DNA from: a virus
DNA length: 30,740 bases
Virus record (IMG/VR): IMGVR_UViG_3300034061_000175
Location: 1 to 30,740 of that record
Strand: one strand, 5' to 3'
Made by a program: the position numbers and the translations under genes. Under the pieces are notes generated by a model. It saw only the letters and a program-made list of their open reading frames with translations. It did not search any database and had not been told where the DNA came from. Positions 21,207 to 29,134 of the stretch are shown here, one piece after another. Every line of letters begins with the position of its first letter. Position 1 is the stretch's first letter.

Positions 21207-22196
21207 TTATTGGTTTTTAAAGGTATTACGAAATGCTTTGAATTTATCGAATGCAGACATTTTAACTTCTTCGATAACTTCTTCTTCTTCTTCTTTTTCC
21301 ATTATGCGCTCTTCAACTTGATTTTTCAAGTCAGCGATAATAGCAAGTAAAGAATCAACTTGTTCTGCAATTAATGGTTTAACGACAGCTAAGATAGCTT
21401 CAGCGTCAGTTGCAGGGTCAACAGCCATAGCCTCTTCTACTACTTCTTCAGTAGGCTCTTCGGTTGTTTCTTCTTTTACTTCTTCTTCTACTACGTCTTC
21501 AGCCATAGCAACCTCTTCTTTGACTTCTTCCTCAACTTGAGTTTCAGCCATTTCTTGTTCTTTAACCTCGATAACTTCTCCACCTTCTATAGTGTAGAAT
21601 TTACCTTCGATTAAATGTTCTCCGTCTGGTAACTTCATTGTATTTAATTTAATTTGATTACTTAGTTTCAGACCTAAAAACCCCTCGATAGAAAAACCTA
21701 TTTGTTCGTCTTTTACTAATTTCTCGTAGTAATCAACGTCAGTAACTTGAGCGGTCAACATCAAAGTACCTTTTGGTACTTCTATTCCGTAGCTTGTATA
21801 AGCCTTATCTTCTTTCGGTTTTTCAACTATCCAAGATTCAAGAATGTAAGCGGGAACAGTTCTTTCAGTTTCGTGTTCTAAGTTAAATAAGTTTCTATTG
21901 TTTAAGTCACGCATAAACTTCGTGTATATTTGCTCTATTACCTCTTCGGTAAATTGAACATAATACTCACCGCTTTCGTCGTCGCGTCTATAAATCTCCA
22001 TAGGAATCATAGCGGGTGCAACGATTCGGTATTTAGTAGCGTCAGCAAAAAAGAAAGATTGTGCTTGATTAAAAGCCATTCCTTTAACTTTTATAGCCGG
22101 TGTTGAAGTGAATGCGATTTGCTCGATTCCTAAATCTTCTCCATCGGAATATTCAGGGTCGATTGTGATTTTATAGATAGGTAAATCTTTACTCAT
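21207..22196 (-). CDS. Prohead protease fused to scaffold (XkdF-like), 329 aa
   Basis: The N-terminal half is like XkdF-type serine proteases (Peptidase_S78_2): H108 in NLEHET and S169 in GFSIEGFLG are the likely catalytic pair. Residues about 215-320 are highly acidic (runs of EEE and EEVKEE) with a coiled-coil candidate near 280-300, as in internal scaffolds, ending in KFKAFRNTFKNQ, a basic tail that may bind capsid subunits. It shapes the prohead and is then cleaved out. The start has the recurring TAATATAGT element 5 nt upstream. Confidence 0.8.
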   Translation of the reverse strand: MSKDLPIYKITIDPEYSDGEDLGIEQIAFTSTPAIKVKGMAFNQAQSFFFADATKYRIVAPAMIPMEIYRRDDESGEYYVQFTEEVIEQIYTKFMRDLNNRNLFNLEHETERTVPAYILESWIVEKPKEDKAYTSYGIEVPKGTLMLTAQVTDVDYYEKLVKDEQIGFSIEGFLGLKLSNQIKLNTMKLPDGEHLIEGKFYTIEGGEVIEVKEQEMAETQVEEEVKEEVAMAEDVVEEEVKEETTEEPTEEVVEEAMAVDPATDAEAILAVVKPLIAEQVDSLLAIIADLKNQVEERIMEKEEEEEVIEEVKMSAFDKFKAFRNTFKNQ

Positions 22197-22197
22197 T

Positions 22198-22228
22198 TTG
22201 TACTATATTAAAAAGAGTATTATATTTG
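22198..22228 (+). promoter_or_regulatory. Bacteroidota-type promoter for the plus-strand gene pair
   Basis: TTG at 22198-22200, 20 nt, TATATTTG at 22221-22228. This is a full consensus match pointing rightward. The first good ATG is 22240, 11 nt beyond. The only other in-frame start (TTG at 22198) lies in the promoter itself and is therefore rejected. Confidence 0.8.
22202..22210 (-). promoter_or_regulatory. TAATATAGT element before the protease-scaffold gene
   Basis: Minus strand TTTAATATAGTACAAAATG, 5 nt from the start codon. It lies inside the spacer of the divergent plus-strand promoter, so the 43-bp gap serves both directions. Confidence 0.4.
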
Positions 22229-22239
22229 TTAAAAAAATT

Positions 22240-22785
22240 ATGATAGAAATTTTAGGTAAGCAGATTCCGAATCAGTTAAACGAGTTAACTATTCAACAAT
22301 TTGAAGACATTACGGAGATACATAACGATTCGTCTTTAGATATAATCGAAAAGCACATCAAAGTATTTGAACTTTTAGGAGTAAGTGAAGACGAAATGGT
22401 GGAAGCCGACATCGACTTTGAAACATTCAAGAAGTTTGTACAGGAATTTAACCAAAAGACGGACGCAAGTATAGTAAAAGAAGTAGAAATAGACGGATAT
22501 ACATACAAAGCCTACGAAGAAGAGTTTAAGCTATCGGTAAAAGATATGAAAGTCATCGAGAAAATAATTAACTCTAAACACAAAGGTTATTTAAGTGAAC
22601 TCGTTGCCGTGTTATTTAAAAGAACTGACTTATCGAAAGTCGAACACTACGACAAAGCGCATATCAAACACAAAGCAAAGTTATTTAGAGAACAAAAAGC
22701 TGAGTTAGCAGTTCCTTATTTAGTGCATATAGGACAAAAATTCTCTAAACAAATAGAAAATGCTACTGCCGAAGTCGTGGAATGA
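22240..22785 (+). CDS. Putative tail assembly chaperone A, 181 aa
   Basis: Starts MIEILGKQIPNQLNELTIQQ and is wholly soluble and acidic-basic mixed. It stands between the head genes and the tape measure gene, where tail assembly chaperones are encoded in siphophages, but on the opposite strand from all neighbours. Its gene overlaps the next by 26 nt in another frame. The three parts LNELTIQQFEDI, YKAYEEEFKLSVKDMKVIE and LSELVAVLFKRT recur in changed form in the next protein, so the two are probably paralogues. The chaperone role is inferred from position. Confidence 0.6.
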   Translation: MIEILGKQIPNQLNELTIQQFEDITEIHNDSSLDIIEKHIKVFELLGVSEDEMVEADIDFETFKKFVQEFNQKTDASIVKEVEIDGYTYKAYEEEFKLSVKDMKVIEKIINSKHKGYLSELVAVLFKRTDLSKVEHYDKAHIKHKAKLFREQKAELAVPYLVHIGQKFSKQIENATAEVVE

Positions 22786-23497
22786 TATAGACGTTCTCCA
22801 GTTTAAAGAACTTCGTACACTAAAAGACATACCCGAACTATTTTCACGAGAAATAGAAGCCTTAGCTACGCTTACTGACTTAGCATCTGAAGACTTAGAA
22901 GACTACGACGTTGACGAAATTCAAGAATTTATGAACCAAGTCAAGTGGATAAACTCAGAACCACCGAAGAAGTATAAATCGGAAGTTGCTAAGATGCATT
23001 TTAAGGACTTTAACAAGCTAACTTTAGGGGAGTTTATAGACATAGAGTATTTCTTTAGTCAAGATTATATTGCTAACATTTCAGAGATAGCATCTATATG
23101 TTACAAAAAGACGAAGAAGAACGAATGGAAAGAAACCATTTACGAGCCTTATACTTATTCGCCTTTTGATAGGGCGTATCTATTCGACGAAATACCAATA
23201 CCACATATTTACGGAATCATTCCTGAATACTTGTCTTTTAGAGATAACTTTATGAAGACATACGCTAACCTATTCGAACCGGACTTCGAAGGAGAAGAAA
23301 CCGAAGAAGATATAAAAGACCTTACACCCGAAGAAAAGAAAGAAATACAAGAAGAACAAAAGATTAAGAAGTGGTCGTGGGAAAGATTACTTTATTCTAT
23401 ATGCAACGAAGACCTGACTAAGATAAGTCAAGCCTCCGATTTGTCGTTAATCTTTGTGTTTAATATGTTGTCTATGAAAAAGGAACTTAACCTTTAA
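22760..23497 (+). CDS. Putative tail assembly chaperone B, 245 aa
   Basis: Starts MLLPKSWNDIDVLQFKELRT. Matches to chaperone A are seen in order: DIDVLQFKEL with ELTIQQFEDI; AKMHFKDFNKLTLGEFIDIE with EEFKLSVKDMKVIE; ISEIASICYKKT with LSELVAVLFKRT. Residues 171-195 are acidic and helical (EEIQEE type). It ends facing the minus-strand gene 23487-23933, overlapping it by 11 nt. It may be the long form of the chaperone pair, made as its own protein and not by frameshift. Confidence 0.6.
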   Translation: MLLPKSWNDIDVLQFKELRTLKDIPELFSREIEALATLTDLASEDLEDYDVDEIQEFMNQVKWINSEPPKKYKSEVAKMHFKDFNKLTLGEFIDIEYFFSQDYIANISEIASICYKKTKKNEWKETIYEPYTYSPFDRAYLFDEIPIPHIYGIIPEYLSFRDNFMKTYANLFEPDFEGEETEEDIKDLTPEEKKEIQEEQKIKKWSWERLLYSICNEDLTKISQASDLSLIFVFNMLSMKKELNL

Positions 23498-23933
23498 AAG
23501 ATAACGCTCCTAAGAACTCCCCACCGATAGGATTAAACGAGTAGATTATACTTCGCTTTTCTCCTAAGATAGTAGCTACTTGTAGCAAAGGATAACGTTG
23601 CGTCATCCACTCGGTGTATTGGTCGAATATCTCAGCACTTACACCGCTACTATTCATTAAGTCGGTTAACTTAGCGCAGAAATCATAAGACGCTATTACT
23701 CCGCCATTCCATAAGTTCGCTCCGTTGTTTAAGAATCCAAAGTAATACATCGCGTTAATCTGAATATTCAACTCTCCTAAAGCGGGTATTTCTGCGTTTA
23801 TACGAACTGACTCGTACAAAGCACCCGTGTCAATAGCATCGTATTCACGAATCAAAGATTGTAGTAATTTTTGAATCTTTACACGCGTCTTATACTTGAC
23901 GTAGAATATTCCGTTATTTGCGTACCTTGCCAT
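23487..23933 (-). CDS. HK97 gp10-like head-tail joining protein, 148 aa
   Basis: Starts MARYANNGIFYVKYKTRVKI. The pattern DTGALYESVRINAEI, then MYYFGFLNNGANLWNG, is that of gp10-like tail-completion or head-tail joining proteins (D-T-G-L/A in front, then Y....F-L-N-N-G). It overlaps the plus-strand chaperone B at its 3' end and the next upstream gene by one base. Confidence 0.65.
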   Translation of the reverse strand: MARYANNGIFYVKYKTRVKIQKLLQSLIREYDAIDTGALYESVRINAEIPALGELNIQINAMYYFGFLNNGANLWNGGVIASYDFCAKLTDLMNSSGVSAEIFDQYTEWMTQRYPLLQVATILGEKRSIIYSFNPIGGEFLGALSFKG

Positions 23934-24184
23934 TATTCAAAAGGTGGTGGTGTTGGTTTAGGTTCATAAGGAATTAAGTCAAGGTCTTTAACCCACATAA
24001 AGTCAGGATTAACACATTGCTCCATTTCTTCTACTGAGATTACCCAATTATCTTGAGCATCTTGAATAGGATTGAAATAAGAGTCAGGTGCATACCATTG
24101 ACCTACTAATTCGTCTTTCTGTACCTCTGTCAATAGTCCGACATAGGTCAACTTTTGTTCTGTTGTTAAATCTGTTAGTTTCAT
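23933..24184 (-). CDS. Small tail-associated protein, 83 aa
   Basis: Starts MKLTDLTTEQKLTYVGLLTE and ends KPTPPPFE. Contains WYAPDSYFNPIQDAQDNWVI. It overlaps the HNH gene by ATGA and the gp10-like gene by one base. To my recollection this type occurs among tail genes of Bacteroidota phages; the function is not known. If the HNH gene is a later insertion, this gene once followed the fibre-like gene 24944-25759. Confidence 0.6.
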   Translation of the reverse strand: MKLTDLTTEQKLTYVGLLTEVQKDELVGQWYAPDSYFNPIQDAQDNWVISVEEMEQCVNPDFMWVKDLDLIPYEPKPTPPPFE

Positions 24185-24912
24185 ATATTTCTAAAGTTAC
24201 TCAAAATATCTTTAAATGTTTCATGAGAATAAGCTCCCTTTGCTTTGTTAGTCCATACGCAAACAAAATGAACATTACCTTCTATATATCCTAACTCATT
24301 ATCAATTCTATCTAAAGAAATTAAATAAGGACTTGAAGTCATTTCTCTTTTTTCATTATATGTTTTAGGACAAAGCATATCCATATTAGTATAGGCACAT
24401 TTGTAATTTTGACTTTCTAATAATTCTTGCAAATACTCTATTGAAACTTCAAATGGATATGTTCTTGATTTTGCATTTGCCTTCCATCTTCCATATAAAG
24501 CGTTATGAATATCTTTAGTTCCTCCTTTATTACAATTTCTTGGTTTTCTAACTCCTGTTGCCCATGCTTTTTTACTACCAGAGCCTTTACCAACTAATCT
24601 TTCTATCTTATTTCTATCTAATAAAAATCTTACTTTTTCGGCAGAAATTTTATATTTTTTTATTAAATCAGTTTGACTTAAACCATTAAGATAATCATTA
24701 CATAAATCATCCTCATAAGAAAATCTATTTTGTTTTATAGCAGAGTAAAGTTCTGTCTTACCCAAGACAGCAATACCATGCATTTTCATAGTTCTTCTAA
24801 CCCTGTCAGTTGTAGCATTCAAGTCTTTTGCAATTTCATGCGTTGTTTTTTTACCATAGTTTGATTTTATATAATCAACATCTAATGGCTTTATATTATT
24901 CCATCTTCCCAT
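24181..24912 (-). CDS. HNH homing endonuclease with two HTH repeats, 243 aa
   Basis: The start is taken at ATG 24912 (MGRWNNIKPLDVDYIKSNYG), right after a consensus promoter; the ATG at 24939 would lie in the promoter. Two helix-turn-helix-like repeats (TTHEIAKDLNATTDRVRRTM and SQTDLIKKYKISAEKVRFLL) precede a C-terminal HNH domain with CAYTNMDML, ISLDRIDNELGYIEGNVHF and VCVWTNKAKG. Such enzymes nick or cut DNA and spread their own gene. It looks more AT-rich than the surrounding tail genes and fits cleanly between two of them. Confidence 0.88.
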   Translation of the reverse strand: MGRWNNIKPLDVDYIKSNYGKKTTHEIAKDLNATTDRVRRTMKMHGIAVLGKTELYSAIKQNRFSYEDDLCNDYLNGLSQTDLIKKYKISAEKVRFLLDRNKIERLVGKGSGSKKAWATGVRKPRNCNKGGTKDIHNALYGRWKANAKSRTYPFEVSIEYLQELLESQNYKCAYTNMDMLCPKTYNEKREMTSSPYLISLDRIDNELGYIEGNVHFVCVWTNKAKGAYSHETFKDILSNFRNI

Positions 24913-24916
24913 AATA

Positions 24917-24947
24917 CAAATATACAACAATAAAATCATATTATCAA
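24917..24947 (-). promoter_or_regulatory. Bacteroidota-type promoter for the HNH gene
   Basis: Minus strand: TTG (24947-24945), 20 nt, TATATTTG (24924-24917). Spacing and -7 box equal those of the plus-strand promoter at 22198. The TTG overlaps the stop of the fibre-like gene upstream. ATG 24912 is 4 nt after the box, so the mRNA may be leaderless. Confidence 0.8.
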
Positions 24948-25759
24948 GGGATTTGGCGATTTAAAGTAGTTTGAAATGCTTGTACTGCTGTGTTTAAATT
25001 GCTTAATTCAGTATTGCTTAAACCATCTCCTATACTTGCAAATGCTACTTCTTTATTATCGTATGCTGTGCTAATTGCTGAACATATCCTAAATGTGTTT
25101 GTATTTAATCCACTTGAATTGGTATTAAAGTCTGTTTTCGTTCCTCTAATAACAACTGAGTGTTGAGTTGCTGAAATTCTATTTACTATAAAATATCCTC
25201 TTGAATCACTATTTGCTGTTGGTACTTGACCGAATGTGTTTACTCCTGAATAACAATTATTATCAAACCAACGCGTAAATATTTTACATTCTCCTGATGC
25301 ATTAGCATTTCCATTTGCTACTATATAACCACCGCTTTGATTATTAGTTCGTGAATATGCAGAAAAATGTGTTGAATTTTGTGCTAAAACTCCATTAGAT
25401 GCAAGTTTGGTATCAGCAAAACCATTAGTTCCGTTAAATGTAGCACCTGTTGAAGAATGCGTAACGCCTCCACTGAATACAAGTCTAAACGCTGCATCTA
25501 AGTCGCGTGGGTCTTTTAAGTTAAATTTATGAGTAGTAGCTGTACCACCAACGAACGGATAAACCGCTTTCATCTTACTCCATATAGAATACCCTTTCAA
25601 GTCAACTACTAATTGATTAATAGCACTTTGTTGTGTAGGGTCTGTTATTGCAGCCGCTGTTATGAATGCTTGTGCATCGGGGTCAACTCCTCCTCCTGAT
25701 GCAGTCCTCGCTAATATTCCGTGTGTTGCTAAAAACATACTATTTCCGTATCCATACAT
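24944..25759 (-). CDS. Tail fibre / LamG-like receptor-binding protein, 271 aa
   Basis: The N-terminal stretch DPDAQAFITAAAITDPTQQS and LVVDLKGYSIWSKMKAVYPF followed by VGGTATTHKFNLKDPRD is, to my recollection, a common module in tail-associated proteins of Bacteroidota phages. The remainder is glycine- and asparagine-rich and beta-like (concanavalin/LamG style), the sort of domain that contacts surface sugars or proteins. It probably has a place at the tail tip or on a fibre. It lies immediately upstream of the HNH gene. Confidence 0.7.
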   Translation of the reverse strand: MYGYGNSMFLATHGILARTASGGGVDPDAQAFITAAAITDPTQQSAINQLVVDLKGYSIWSKMKAVYPFVGGTATTHKFNLKDPRDLDAAFRLVFSGGVTHSSTGATFNGTNGFADTKLASNGVLAQNSTHFSAYSRTNNQSGGYIVANGNANASGECKIFTRWFDNNCYSGVNTFGQVPTANSDSRGYFIVNRISATQHSVVIRGTKTDFNTNSSGLNTNTFRICSAISTAYDNKEVAFASIGDGLSNTELSNLNTAVQAFQTTLNRQIP

Positions 25760-25761
25760 AA

Positions 25762-26034
25762 TTAAGCCAATACAAGTGCTACACTACCTGAAGTTAAATC
25801 TACACCGCTAAACTTTTGGTCTGCTGTAGGTGTTAAGATAGCACCCGCTTTTACCGCTGTAGCCGGTGTTCCTATGTAGCTTGTTTTAACGTCTACACCC
25901 GCGATTTTAACCGCATTGAAAACAGTATCCTCAAGTACTACGATAGCGTCTATACTACCCGTGTACTCAGTTGTGTTGTTTAGTATGAATGTTCCGTTAT
26001 TCGCTACTAATTCGCCCATTAAATTTGTTGCCAT
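25762..26034 (-). CDS. Small structural protein, 90 aa
   Basis: Starts MATNLMGELVANNGTFILNN. Alanine-, valine- and threonine-rich, beta-like, with AIVVLEDTVFNAV and TPTADQKFSGVDLTSGSVAL. No charge clusters and no membrane segment. It may be a fibre-tip trimer element or decoration protein. The ATG is directly preceded by AAAAGACGA, a copy of the genome's recurring octamer. Confidence 0.6.
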   Translation of the reverse strand: MATNLMGELVANNGTFILNNTTEYTGSIDAIVVLEDTVFNAVKIAGVDVKTSYIGTPATAVKAGAILTPTADQKFSGVDLTSGSVALVLA

Positions 26035-26044
26035 TCGTCTTTTA

Positions 26045-26785
26045 TTAAGTTGTTATATCTCCCGCTAAATACCATTCATTTGTCCCTCTTTTTATCAAGG
26101 TACACATTGAATACTGAGCAGCCGTTTTAGTTTTACCACCGCTTGAACGTATCGTTACGCCTACAGCTGGTGTTATTGTTGTTTGTCCCGTACCTAATTG
26201 ACTTACTAAAATTTGAGTTCCTAAAGGAAAAGGTACACTCGCGTTTGTAGGTATAGTCAACGTGTTAGCACTTGAAACCTCCATTTCTATTAATTCGTAG
26301 GCATCGCCTAAAACCAACGTGTAAGATGTCGCTTTTTTATCGAAAACAATTTCTTGTAAAGCTACAACCCCTGAAATGTCAGGAAACGCATAAACTCTAT
26401 CCGCTGTGTTTAAAGACGTTTTTAGCGTAGTGTAATAATCATTATCGTTCTTGTATTTGATATCTCCGTTAACGTCAGCAAATAAAGCCGTAGATTGCCC
26501 CGTAGCAGTAGCGTCAGCGTTTTGGTGTTTAAGGTGCAAGTGTCCCGCTCCGTTAGTTCCTTCAATGTAAATAGATTCAGCACTAAGTTTGTTAGCGTCT
26601 AAGTCTACGTCTTGAGTTGCACCCGTGTAAGGAACATAAATACCACTACCTCCGTTTATAATTTCTTGTCCCGTAATAGAATAAGTGTCGTATCCACTAC
26701 CCGTATTTACACTAACTTCGAATAAATCAGTAGAAGATAAGTCAGCACCTTTAGGGTCAAGTTGTGAAATCTTTGCTCTTGCCAT
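26045..26785 (-). CDS. Tail fibre-like protein, 246 aa
   Basis: Starts MARAKISQLDPKGADLSSTD. Contains YVPYTGATQDVDLDANKLSA and ESIYIEGTNGAGHLHLKHQN, the PYTGAT..DVDL repeat seen in fibre proteins of Bacteroidota phages, and a C-terminal beta domain (VALQEIVFDKKATSYTLVLG to the end). It is likely to be a trimeric fibre or tail spike. TAATATAGT lies 2 nt before the ATG. Confidence 0.7.
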   Translation of the reverse strand: MARAKISQLDPKGADLSSTDLFEVSVNTGSGYDTYSITGQEIINGGSGIYVPYTGATQDVDLDANKLSAESIYIEGTNGAGHLHLKHQNADATATGQSTALFADVNGDIKYKNDNDYYTTLKTSLNTADRVYAFPDISGVVALQEIVFDKKATSYTLVLGDAYELIEMEVSSANTLTIPTNASVPFPLGTQILVSQLGTGQTTITPAVGVTIRSSGGKTKTAAQYSMCTLIKRGTNEWYLAGDITT

Positions 26786-26787
26786 TA

Positions 26788-26796
26788 ACTATATTA
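26788..26796 (-). promoter_or_regulatory. TAATATAGT element before the fibre-like gene
   Basis: Minus strand AAATAATATAGTTAATG, 2 nt from the start. AAAACACGAA lies just upstream, as it also does at the 2830-2838 copy. Confidence 0.4.
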
Positions 26797-26814
26797 TTTT
26801 AAATTCGTGTTTTG

Positions 26815-27258
26815 TTACTCACCTTCTAACGGAACTTGACAATCAGTCCAATTTGAAACGTCTACATCTAAAGTCATTAACCATCCCGCAGCATAATCTA
26901 ACAAGTCGTTGTTTAAAGGAGTGAATATAGGGTCTGCAACGATATCGAAATCATAGTCATTCGAAAACCTAAAATAATTCACTAAGTCTACTAAGATTTG
27001 ATTGCAATCCGAAAGTATTACGTTAATATTTGCTCGGTCTTTTTGTATAATATCAAAGCAATAAATTTCTAAACTAAAGATATTCGTGTTTTCGGTTGGT
27101 GTACTACCGACAGGAACAACATAGATAATCGGATATTTTTCGTCTTTCGTTGCAAAATTAAACAACTGCTCCTTGAAGTCACTACCTACTTTTTTAACTT
27201 GTAGGTGTGTATTGTAAAATGCTTCTATCTTATTTATTAAGGCTTGATAACTTGTCAT
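26815..27258 (-). CDS. Tail completion / terminator-like protein, 147 aa
   Basis: Starts MTSYQALINKIEAFYNTHLQ. The segment KYPIIYVVPVGSTPTENTNI and the ending LLDYAAGWLMTLDVDVSNWT, then DCQVPL, fit the tail-completion proteins found next to tape measure genes in Bacteroidota phages. It overlaps the tape measure stop by ATGA. Position and fold style are the basis. Confidence 0.6.
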   Translation of the reverse strand: MTSYQALINKIEAFYNTHLQVKKVGSDFKEQLFNFATKDEKYPIIYVVPVGSTPTENTNIFSLEIYCFDIIQKDRANINVILSDCNQILVDLVNYFRFSNDYDFDIVADPIFTPLNNDLLDYAAGWLMTLDVDVSNWTDCQVPLEGE

Positions 27259-29132
27259 AACTCAGCGTTCTTTTTTATTTTATCGATTTTCGTTTGTGTA
27301 CTCGTAACATCGGTTTCACTTACCACCGCTTGTACTGTTATATTTTGGTTAGATTCTACGCTTGTAGGAGAACCAACTTGATTAAGTTGATTACCTTGAC
27401 CGAATAGATTTACAGCGGGTGTAGCTTGTGCCGTAGCTGTTGCCGTTGGAACAGAACCACCACCACCCGAAGGGATAGAACCACCTCCACCACCTATAAA
27501 CTTAGAAATAGTTGACGCAGCGATAGAAGCTATAGAAGTAGCTGCGCGTATTTTAGCAGCAGCTGAAGCACTTGAGGCTAATGCAGCACCACCATCAGGA
27601 AGAAGTTTCCAAGTAGGATTAGACCAATACCCGGATATTTCTCGTTGTGTGTTTACTATTATCTCACCAATAGCTAATGCTTTATCAACTAAAAACAATG
27701 CGTTTGCTATTTTCTTATTTTCTCCAGCTAATTCCGTTAATCCTGAAATCAAACCTCTCGCAAATCCTAACCTCGCATCGAATAAACCTTTTTCAGATTC
27801 TATTAACGCGTCGTTATATTCTTTTAGCTTTTCAGTTTTTTCTTTTTGAGATTGTATCTCTGATAAAAACCCGGCTTTTTCTCTTTTTCTTCTGTCTTCC
27901 GTGATTACATTTAACGCATCTGCTAATTCAGTAGCTTGTTTTAATTGTTCGTCTTTTGCTTTCTTTTGAATTTTAGCGTCTTCTTCGGCTTGAATATCCT
28001 CGTATAATTTAATTATTTTTTTTCTTTCTTCAGCTTTTAATTTCTCGTTTGTCTTTGTGTCGTTTATTAAACGTTGATACTTAACTTGATTTTCTTGTAG
28101 TTCTCTTTCGGTAGCGTCTTTTATAAGGCTTAATTCTAAGTCTCTAATTAAACGTGCTGCATCTATACGCGCTCTTTGATATTCTTTATACTTTTCTGCT
28201 CCTTCTTTTATTATGTTATTTAAATTAGTTTGAGCTTCAATTATTTTAGTGTCATATTCTACTATTGCAGATTCAGAGGATTTAAACCACGTTTTAGCTC
28301 CTTTAGTTATATTATCTAATCTTTCCTTACTCATTTTAGCTTCGTCTAATTGCTGTTGTGCCATTATACGTTTTAACTCTTGAGCTGAATTACCTTGTGA
28401 TTCTAATAATGCAATCTCTGCTTTTTGCCTATTTTCAATAGCTACTTCTAATTGTTTTTGACGTTCAAACTCTAACATCATATCGTCCATTTTTTCTTGC
28501 CTTAATTTAGCAAGTTTTTCTTGACGTGCCTCTTCATTTTTAGCAGCTTCTTCACCAGCGTGGTCAGTTAATCCTAACCAATCGGTCATATCTTTAAAGG
28601 CTTGAATAGCTGCATTTACAGGAATCATTAATATTTCAAACGCTTTCTTTAAAATGCCTATTTTATTTAAAAATAAAACTATACCCGCAACGATAGCCGT
28701 AATAACAGTAACAAGTAAAAAGATAGGGTTAGTTAATAACATAACTCCAAACCTTACAAACGTTTGTCCTAACGTTGTAACAGTACTTATCAATCCTTTA
28801 AATGCACCTGAAATATCCTTACCACTAATTCCCGCCATAGCAGTTTGAAATACCTTAGCCTTTTGAGCAGCACCTTCGAAATCTAAAGACATTAAGTCTT
28901 GTTTAATCATTCCGAAAGCATTTGACGCAGCTTCAAATCTTGAACCACTGTTAAAGATTGCTACTTGTTCGTTTGCGTCTTTTAATTGGTCTGCTAATTC
29001 ACCCGCTCTTTGTGCGAGTTTGGTCATTTGTTCAGGGTCAGTCGCGTTTGCTATTTGACCTTTTAAATCACGCAACTCTTTTTTGATTGCGCCTATACCC
29101 GTTATTTTTAAAGGAATTTCTACTTGATTCAT
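27255..29132 (-). CDS. Tape measure protein, 625 aa
   Basis: Long, mainly helical protein. An N-terminal coiled region (MNQVEIPLKITGIGAIKKEL), hydrophobic helices at about 120-165 (LLTNPIFLLVTVITAIVAGI, VLFLNKIGIL), a long charged coiled coil (about 200-430) rich in KAEIALLES and QLEVAI-like stretches, and a Gly/Ser/Ala-rich C-terminus with a FIGGGGGSIPSGGGG run. It sets tail length: at the usual 0.15 nm per residue, a tail of about 95 nm. The hydrophobic part probably inserts in the host membrane at infection. Confidence 0.9.
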   Translation of the reverse strand: MNQVEIPLKITGIGAIKKELRDLKGQIANATDPEQMTKLAQRAGELADQLKDANEQVAIFNSGSRFEAASNAFGMIKQDLMSLDFEGAAQKAKVFQTAMAGISGKDISGAFKGLISTVTTLGQTFVRFGVMLLTNPIFLLVTVITAIVAGIVLFLNKIGILKKAFEILMIPVNAAIQAFKDMTDWLGLTDHAGEEAAKNEEARQEKLAKLRQEKMDDMMLEFERQKQLEVAIENRQKAEIALLESQGNSAQELKRIMAQQQLDEAKMSKERLDNITKGAKTWFKSSESAIVEYDTKIIEAQTNLNNIIKEGAEKYKEYQRARIDAARLIRDLELSLIKDATERELQENQVKYQRLINDTKTNEKLKAEERKKIIKLYEDIQAEEDAKIQKKAKDEQLKQATELADALNVITEDRRKREKAGFLSEIQSQKEKTEKLKEYNDALIESEKGLFDARLGFARGLISGLTELAGENKKIANALFLVDKALAIGEIIVNTQREISGYWSNPTWKLLPDGGAALASSASAAAKIRAATSIASIAASTISKFIGGGGGSIPSGGGGSVPTATATAQATPAVNLFGQGNQLNQVGSPTSVESNQNITVQAVVSETDVTSTQTKIDKIKKNAEL

Positions 29133-29134
29133 AA

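Noticed and set aside
22198-22239. TTG start at 22198 for chaperone A
   Set aside because: This TTG is the -33 box of the gene's promoter, so it would lie upstream of the transcript.
22745-22790. Programmed frameshift joining chaperones A and B
   Set aside because: No slippery heptamer in the 26-nt overlap, and B has its own ATG. Not excluded, but unsupported.
24913-24939. ATG at 24939 for the HNH gene
   Set aside because: It lies in the promoter spacer; ATG 24912 follows the -7 box.
27470-27500. GGT/CCA-rich run near the tape measure end as a regulatory repeat
   Set aside because: It encodes the glycine-serine linker of the tape measure protein and needs no other explanation.
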